A stretch of DNA of 64,000 nucleotides, taken from NCBI GenBank assembly GCA_007449985.2, contig VIIQ02000138.1:186001-250000 (forward strand), in the 5' to 3' direction. The notes below the pieces were generated by a model. It had not been told where the DNA came from and did no database searches. It saw only the letters and a program-made list of their open reading frames with translations. Source of the stretch: Desmodesmus armatus. Lineage: Eukaryota > Chlorophyta > Chlorophyceae > Sphaeropleales > Scenedesmaceae. Numbering within the stretch: the first letter of the stretch is position 1; every line of letters begins with the position of its first letter. Position numbers and translations under genes: made by a program. This document shows, piece after piece, positions 58,401 through 64,000 of the stretch.

Positions 58401-60218
58401 CATGCGTGGAACTGACCTGCCAGTTGCTCACTCCGCACACACTCTGCAACCGCCGCCAGCTTGCGGCGGTCGACAGCGCACCGCAAGGCATGCTTCGTGG
58501 CCTGTAACCCACACCCTACATCACGCACCAACGCGCTGGTGAAGGTGCGTGCTGCTGTTGTTTCTGGGTCGCGGCGTGTTGGGGTGTTGCTAGAAAGCGT
58601 GGCAGGACCGCATACGATAGGTATGGCGGCTGTGTTCGGGGGCGGTGCAGCAGCCTGTGCTGCTGCTACTGCCTCTCCTGCCACTGCCGCATCTGCCGCT
58701 GTCGTTGCTGTTGCAAGGCTGTTGATGTAGGCACATGCGGTGCTGACCTGCAGGCATGCATTGTTGCTGCCTTCTAGTGCAAAAGCAGACGCCGAACGGG
58801 CGTGCAAAATACCAGCACGGGACACAGGCCCCGTCACATGACCCACGGCTGAATGCGCTGTAGCTGGTTGTATACGCCAAGAGACTGCCTGCTAACAGCC
58901 AACAGGTGTGACACAATGGCTACATTGTCTGGTGTGCCCGGTAGAAGATGTGCTGCCATGCCATGCAAGTGCGCGGCCCAGTCGCAGATGCGGTGAGCTG
59001 TTTGAGATGCTTGCATTGCAACTGCAACCATCTCCTGTGTGGAGCATGGCTGAACAGCAAAGAGTGTGTCCTTCAGCAACATCACTGATGCCCGCATGAC
59101 ACTGCAAGCCTGCACAAGTTCTATGATGCGTGCATGCATATAGTTCATGGTGTTTGTGCCTTGCTGCACAGGCAGTAGGTAGTCCTGGTCTGTCTGCTGA
59201 GCAGGCTGTTGTGCAAGACGTTGCTGCTGCAGCCTGCTGACGCAATGGTGCACATGAGCACTAAGCAAAGAAGCAGCAAGCACAACACGCTGCTCGTCAG
59301 CTTGCTGCTGGCTAGGCTGCTGCTCAAAAACATGTGCTGCAAACACGGACAGTGCATCACCCTTGAGCAACACATCCGACATGCCACGAGCCAACACACC
59401 AAACTGCTTGCGGCCCGGCCTTGGCAGGCCAGCCGTGCAGAATGCACACAAGATCACAGCCTTGACCAGGCGTTTGATGCGCAATGGCAGGTTGAGCACA
59501 TGCTGGCCATGGTTTTGTGCCATGGACTGTGCCAATGCAGTCAACCATGCATTAGCAACACGGCCCGACACACAATGCGGCAGCACACAGCGGTGTTCAA
59601 CCTGCCACACCTCACGCACGTAGTGGTTGAAGGCTTCTGGCAGTTTATACCGCAGTGGAGCCTGCGCCCCTGGCACAACTGCCACGGCCTTCAGTGCCGC
59701 AAAGAAAAGGTGCTCGCTCTCGGTATCCACGGTGCGTGGCTTGCTTCTTGTAGGTGTCAGCAACTCGGTCAGTTCGCCGACGACAGCCTGTGTAGACAAG
59801 CCGGGCGGGGGTGTCCTGCGGCCAGACCAGATCCTGCGGCAACAGGCAGTAGACGGCAGTCACAAATTGTGAGTGGAGGAATGCATGGCGCTTGCATCAA
59901 CGCACACTGTATGCTGATGTGCTCATGTGTCATCTGATTTTGGGCAATCAGGCTGAGTTGCAATCCAGCTGTGCCAGGCAAAGCATAGGAGCCTACACAC
60001 TCACTCGAAGCCCCACTGCATATAGCCATTGGCCAGGAGCCGTGCATGGAAGCACAACGGCTGTTGGGCATGTCCCAAGTCCTCCAGCAGCTGCATGGCG
60101 GCTGTCTGACGCTTGGGTGCCAGGTACGCGTTGAGGCTGCTGCGAATGACGCCTGAGATGGAGGTGATGGTTGGCGGACAGTTGAAGTGCAAGGCAGAAG
60201 GGGCACGCGCGCGGCTTG
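55465..60218 (-). CDS. Fanzor (eukaryotic TnpB-like RNA-guided nuclease), probably disabled
   Basis: Exons 60218-60005, 59833-58843 and 58747-55465 fit GT-AG borders. Exon 1 contains LHFNCPPTITSISGVIRSS; exon 2 begins at IWSGRRTPPPG and is helical, as in Fanzor recognition lobes. The long last exon is split by two lesions. The frame moves near 56,700: one frame ends GRLGTASG at 56,690 and the next is open from the KPEGLAQHR region. An in-frame TGA at 55,768-55,770 separates RuvC-II/zinc finger from RuvC-III. Catalytic marks: D in VTGVDPGVTSIV (RuvC-I), E in VHEYRTSQTCSRC, and D in LDRDINAARVL (RuvC-III). The E sits in the rearranged position known for Fanzors, with the first zinc Cys pair beside it. 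The second Cys pair usual before RDxNAA is missing. The TGA fits a CGA-to-TGA (Arg to stop) transition. Known Fanzors cut DNA using an omega RNA guide and travel with transposons. Confidence 0.85.
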
Positions 60219-60993
60219 CTAGAAAGGGACGTGAACACGTTTGCTGCCTGACTCAACAGCACACAATGGTAGAGGCTGCTTGTTTGGGACATTGGGCGGA
60301 AAAAGCCATGTACACGCTGGTGAGCTGCTGCATTGGTTAGTGTCGTTGTACATGCATACACCCACCTTGCCTCTTGTTCGTCTGCTTCCTACCGCCTTGC
60401 CGCTGTTGTTGCTCTCCAGTAGCAGCAGCAACAGCAGCAGCAGCAGCAGCTGCTGCAGTAGCAGAACAAGAAATCCTGCTGCTGCAGTCCCCCCCTCTCC
60501 GGGTCTTCTTCCTGTTGGCCCCCTCTTTCTTGCTATCCTCACGCTCCTGTGCCTGCTAACGGGGCTCGTAATCCTCACCGCTGCCACTGCCTTCGCTGTC
60601 ACCTGCCATCAATGCAGTTGTTGCTGCTGCTGCTGCCCGCTTAGGCCTGCGCTGTGGCCGTTGATGCTGCTGGTGCTGCTGGTCAGGGGCAACAGCAGCA
60701 AGAAGGACACCAGAAGCAATAGGAGTAGAAGTGGCCGCAGAAGGACTCTGATGCTGTTGGGACTGCATACAGCCTGTCCCACTGCCACGACCCACTCTAT
60801 ACTGCTGTCCTGGAGTGAACTCAGGAGCAACAGCACGGAGACGGGTGTCAGCCGCAACAGCTGCAGTAGCCGCGGCTGCAGAAACAGTAGCAACGGCTGC
60901 TGCCAATGCATGTCGAGCCCCAGGGGAAGCAGGTGCTGTTCCAGGAGCATCAGAACCAGGAGCTGCTGACGTCGGTACCACTAGAAACAGCAT
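60219..60993 (-). other. Possible N-terminal extension or leader of the Fanzor gene
   Basis: Open frames upstream on the minus strand read Ala/Gln-rich sequence with basic patches (QRRPKRA, RKRGPTGRRP) that would suit a nuclear localisation signal. A donor AAG|GTGGGT at about 60,367 could join to the acceptor ttctag at 60,219. Between about 60,560 and 60,530 the frame changes across a 28-base GT-AG segment, too short for a normal intron. A start such as ATG at 60,993 is possible. I cannot decide whether this belongs to the Fanzor protein. Confidence 0.35.
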
Positions 60994-61543
60994 GACCAGT
61001 GCAAAGAGTGCAGGTCTGTGTGACCACTGCCACAAGCAGTATCCAACTACGACAAGTTCTAATGCCCGCGCACAACAACCGTGCAGGATGCTACCACCCA
61101 TGCACATCAAACAGAGTATGATGCAGTTATAGAGCAACACCACATGACTGTGTTTCAAATGAATACAGGCAGCCCTCAAACATGCAAATATAGCCCTCCT
61201 CACACCAGCTGCCAGGTCTGCAGCCCTCCTCAACCCTCAGGAGCAGCAGGGGCAACAGGGCCAGAGTCAGGGCGGGTCTAAGCAGCCCCAGCAGCAACAG
61301 CACAAGCCCCGCAAGCAGCTGCAGACACAGCAGCAGGGCCAGCAGCAGGGCCAGCAGCAGGGACAGACGCAGCAACAACAGCAGCAGCAGCAGCAACAGC
61401 AGCAGGCAGCAAGCCCCCAGCAGCAGCAGGAGCAGCGACCGCCAGACCAGCCTGAGGGGTCGCCAGGGCAGCAGCAGCAGGAGGACGGGCCTCCTCCGCC
61501 TGACCCTACCCAGCCTCTGCCCCCGGGCTCTCCAGCTCATCTT

Positions 61544-62830
61544 ATGAAGCAGCTGCAGGACGAGGTTGGTGCTATGCAGCAGTTGGGCCGCCAGGTGCAG
61601 GAGGGTCCCAATGGCCAGGACCCTCTGGTCATGAGGCTCGTCCAACAGACAGCTACCACCAGCTTGGTGCTCAGCAGCCTCCTTGAGCAGCTCCTGCAGC
61701 GCTGTGCAATGGTGCAAGGTGACACCCTGATCCTCCAGGACGACACAGACACCCTCAAGCAGAAGCTTGCACAGCTGGAACAGTCTGCAGCTCAGCGGGG
61801 CAGCAGCGATCCAACTGTGTCGGTGGCGGTGCTGGAGTCCCTGTCTGTCCAGGTTGAAGGACTGCAGGCCACCGCAGCGCTGCTGGCAGAGGAGGCTGCA
61901 GCAGCTAAGGCACAGTCGCAGGATGCCCTTAGCCGCCTGGAAAGGGCTGGCCTCAGCAGCGCCGAGGCTGCTGCACAGCTCCAGGCAGCAGCTGATAAGG
62001 GGGCGGAGGCCCACATGCAGCAGGCCAACCAGTCCACTCAGCTGGCGGCCCTGCGCGACAGGCTCACCCAGGTTGAGGAAGCCAACCAGCGCCTGCGGGA
62101 GCAGGCGGCAGCTTCTGCGCAGCATGGGGCAGTTGGGGCCTGGGCTCCAGTCGGCACGCCCCCGGACGCAGTTGCTGAGGCCATTCTCAGCGCGCGCACC
62201 ATCAGCCGTACCAGCATCTTGGCTGTGACAGTGGTGTTTGAGCCGCGAGATGCAGGTGGGGCAGGCGGCAGCGGCGGTGGTGATGCAGCAGGCCCTAGCA
62301 GCAGCAGCGGCCGTGCAGCAGGTGCGGGGCAGGCAGGTGACCAGGCAGCAGCAGCGACGGGGTCCTCGGGCAGCAGCGGCACAGCACGGCAAGGTGCTGA
62401 CGCAGGGGCGGGTGCTGGTGGTGGGCCCAACTCAGCCAGCAGGCGGCCTGCACGGCAGCCGATGGCCCTCTACCGTGTGCTGCTGCGCTCGCCTCAGCTG
62501 GAGGAGGTGGTGCTGGGGGGCCGCACCCGCATGGCCTTGGCTCGCCAGGGTCATCAGGTCTATGTTGAGCAGCTGCTGTCAGAGGCTGAGCGGGCGCAGC
62601 GCCGGGAGCTGGGGCCGGAAGCCAGCCGGCTGAGGGCTGAGGGGGTGAAGGTGCGCTGGAAGGGGGCTGTCCTTGAGAAGCAGGTGCGGTCACGTGGCGG
62701 TGGCCGCCCCCGGTGGGAGCAGGTGCAGCTGGCTCCCCGCGGCCCCACAGATCGCTCTGGGGGCGCACACAGGGCTAGGGCCGAGGGAGGTGCAGAGGCA
62801 GGGGCAGGGGCTGGGGCTGGCAGGCGATGA
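61544..62830 (+). CDS. LINE ORF1 protein (nucleic-acid chaperone type)
   Basis: 428 residues from the first ATG. The same frame is open for another 127 codons upstream and is Gln/Pro-rich there, so the intact element may start earlier. Residues 1-190 form a long coiled coil with heptad-like Leu/Ala spacing (MKQLQDEVGAMQQLG, DTLKQKLAQLEQ, LAALRDRLTQVEE). A Gly/Ser/Ala linker follows. The last 120 residues (YRVLLRSPQLEEVVLGG, then RLRAEGVKVRWKG) resemble the C-terminal domain of L1 ORF1p. In L1 elements ORF1p forms trimers, binds the element RNA and aids reverse transcription. The stop TGA overlaps the ORF2 start as ATGA, pointing to termination-reinitiation. Confidence 0.82.
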   Translation: MKQLQDEVGAMQQLGRQVQEGPNGQDPLVMRLVQQTATTSLVLSSLLEQLLQRCAMVQGDTLILQDDTDTLKQKLAQLEQSAAQRGSSDPTVSVAVLESLSVQVEGLQATAALLAEEAAAAKAQSQDALSRLERAGLSSAEAAAQLQAAADKGAEAHMQQANQSTQLAALRDRLTQVEEANQRLREQAAASAQHGAVGAWAPVGTPPDAVAEAILSARTISRTSILAVTVVFEPRDAGGAGGSGGGDAAGPSSSSGRAAGAGQAGDQAAAATGSSGSSGTARQGADAGAGAGGGPNSASRRPARQPMALYRVLLRSPQLEEVVLGGRTRMALARQGHQVYVEQLLSEAERAQRRELGPEASRLRAEGVKVRWKGAVLEKQVRSRGGGRPRWEQVQLAPRGPTDRSGGAHRARAEGGAEAGAGAGAGRR

Positions 62831-64000
62831 ATCCACCGCATAGTGTTGCAGCAATAGATGTGAGGTTCCTTGTGCAGAATGTGGGGGGCATGGCGGCTAC
62901 TAGGATACCCAGTGTTGTGGCGCAAGAGCAGGGGTGTGACATTTACGGCTTTGTAGAGACAATGCTCGTGGAGGACACAACGCATGAGGTTCAAGGGTTG
63001 TTGCCTGGCTATGATGCTTTTCATTGTGTCCGGCCGCGGCCAAGCCGCGGCAGGCCGCATGGGGGTATCACTGTGTTTGTTAAGAGGTTCTCTGCACTGA
63101 GCATGGGCTCAGGGCTGACGGTTACCACGGACCCGAGGGAGGGCATCGTCTGGGTGGTTGTGCCAGGTTTTCAGCTTACTGTTGCCGTGTGTTACTTCAG
63201 CCCTCCTGGCTCTGCTGTGTATGCATCTGGGGTGGTGGATGCAGACCCCATGGCTGCCTTGTTTGCTGGGCTGTCTGCAGCAGAGGCCAGAGGCCACAAG
63301 CATTTGGTTCTTGGGGACCTGAACATGCGCATTGGCAGATTGAGTTGTGACGTGCCCTCTAATCTTGCGGTTCCCCCAGGTCTCAATGACCCGTCAGTTC
63401 TCCCGACCTTACACCATTTGAGGTGTGTACCTTCCTACAGGCGCTCTATGGACATGTCTGTACCCAGCCGCCCTCGGGCGCTGGAGTTTATGAATGGTCT
63501 GTTTGCTGTCTCCTCGGTTGTGCTCAATGGTAGGACCCATGGGGATGTGGAAGGGGCCTTCACCTGTTATGCCAATCCCATGGGTGAGCAGTCAGTGGGT
63601 GCCAGTGTGGTTGATCTGGCCTGTGCCTCCACCTCCTTGTATCGTCATGTGCAGTCCTTCCGGGTCCTGCCTTACAAGGCGTCAGCCTCCAAGGACCACT
63701 GTGGTCTCTATGTGTCACTCACCGACCTGCCCAGGCGGTGTCATGAGGTGCCTCGCAGGGGGGGCCGGTGCAGGGTGCACCGTCCCACCTCAGGGTCTGG
63801 CTACACTAGCGCCCTTGTGCGTCAAGCGGACTGTTTTCAGGCTATGTTACAGTCTTGGCAGGCAGGTGGTGTGAGTGTTGAGTGTGCGTTGCGGCAGTTT
63901 TCAGATCAATTGGTTTCGTGTGCGGGAGGTGACAGAGAGCAGCCTGCCCCTGCCCAACCCGGCCACGGGCGCAGGGACCAGCCGTGGTATGATGCTGACT
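62827..64000 (+). CDS. LINE ORF2, endonuclease domain (partial)
   Basis: Starts at ATG 62,827 inside the ATGA overlap and stays open for 391 codons to the end of the window. The segment is an exonuclease-endonuclease-phosphatase (APE-type) domain: FLVQNVGG, YGFVETML with the metal-binding Glu, GGITVFVK, VAVCYFSPPG, LVLGDLNMRIG with the Asp and Asn of the catalytic loop, SVVDLACAS, and SKDHCGLYV with the catalytic His. Such domains nick target DNA to prime reverse transcription. All the catalytic residues I can check are present, so this part looks recently active. The reverse transcriptase is not in view. Confidence 0.93.
   Translation, partial: MNPPHSVAAIDVRFLVQNVGGMAATRIPSVVAQEQGCDIYGFVETMLVEDTTHEVQGLLPGYDAFHCVRPRPSRGRPHGGITVFVKRFSALSMGSGLTVTTDPREGIVWVVVPGFQLTVAVCYFSPPGSAVYASGVVDADPMAALFAGLSAAEARGHKHLVLGDLNMRIGRLSCDVPSNLAVPPGLNDPSVLPTLHHLRCVPSYRRSMDMSVPSRPRALEFMNGLFAVSSVVLNGRTHGDVEGAFTCYANPMGEQSVGASVVDLACASTSLYRHVQSFRVLPYKASASKDHCGLYVSLTDLPRRCHEVPRRGGRCRVHRPTSGSGYTSALVRQADCFQAMLQSWQAGGVSVECALRQFSDQLVSCAGGDREQPAPAQPGHGRRDQPWYDAD

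Larger units (their letters stand above)
61163..64000 (+). mobile_element. L1-type non-LTR retrotransposon, 5' part (runs off the window)
   Basis: It has two consecutive open frames, a coiled-coil ORF1 and an apurinic-endonuclease ORF2, in the order and overlap typical of L1-clade LINEs. The ORF1 frame is open from 61,163 but its first ATG is at 61,544, so the 5' end may be truncated. The reverse transcriptase should lie beyond base 64,000. Confidence 0.88.

Noticed and set aside
1..64000. tRNA, rRNA or CRISPR features
   Set aside because: I looked for tRNA T-arm motifs and repeat-spacer patterns and saw none I could support by eye.

Overview
The window is nuclear DNA of a eukaryote, almost certainly a green alga (Chlorophyta). 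The evidence is intron-rich genes with GT-AG borders, plastid proteins with transit peptides, very abundant CAG/GCA-coded Ala, Gln and Ser runs, a TTTAGGG-type telomere-like patch, and families typical of algae: MYND-finger expansions, Fanzor and an L1-like LINE. Codon use and repeat style suggest a Chlamydomonas- or Scenedesmus-like chlorophyte; the genus cannot be fixed from sequence alone. Exon models were built by eye from splice borders and reading phase. Most models close in frame, which is good internal support, but none has been tested against RNA.

Bases 1-27,900 hold a local cluster of five large MYND zinc-finger genes, A to E. A, C, D and E are on the plus strand and share one plan: a short exon 1, a middle exon of about 1.1 kb, and a long last exon ending in a MYND finger. 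B lies inverted between A and C, is more divergent, and has six exons. A pairs with C, and D pairs with E, by their flanking DNA, so at least two segmental duplications included the promoters, and for D/E the 3' flanks too. The C-terminal tails differ. A ends in Ala/Gly/Ser/Thr repeats. E ends in a nucleoporin-like FG/FxFG repeat tail. D has a damaged finger.

Bases 27,900-44,300 (minus strand) hold two plastid iron/redox genes. One is a complete 32-exon ferredoxin-dependent glutamate synthase (1,646 codons by my model). Directly upstream of it is an ENH1-like PDZ-rubredoxin membrane protein of 223 residues. Their introns carry a foldback MITE-like element, a telomere-like patch and small duplications of exon edges.

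Bases 44,900-54,400 hold a divergent pair sharing a 248-bp promoter gap: an Ala-rich, charged, probably nuclear protein (minus) and a tubulin-tyrosine-ligase-like enzyme (plus, 787 residues).

Bases 55,400-64,000 are mobile DNA. They hold a spliced Fanzor (eukaryotic TnpB relative) on the minus strand, with an in-frame stop between the RuvC-II and RuvC-III motifs and a frame break. Head to head with it is the 5' part of an L1-type LINE. Its ORF1 stop and ORF2 start overlap as ATGA, and its ORF2 runs off the window after the endonuclease domain.
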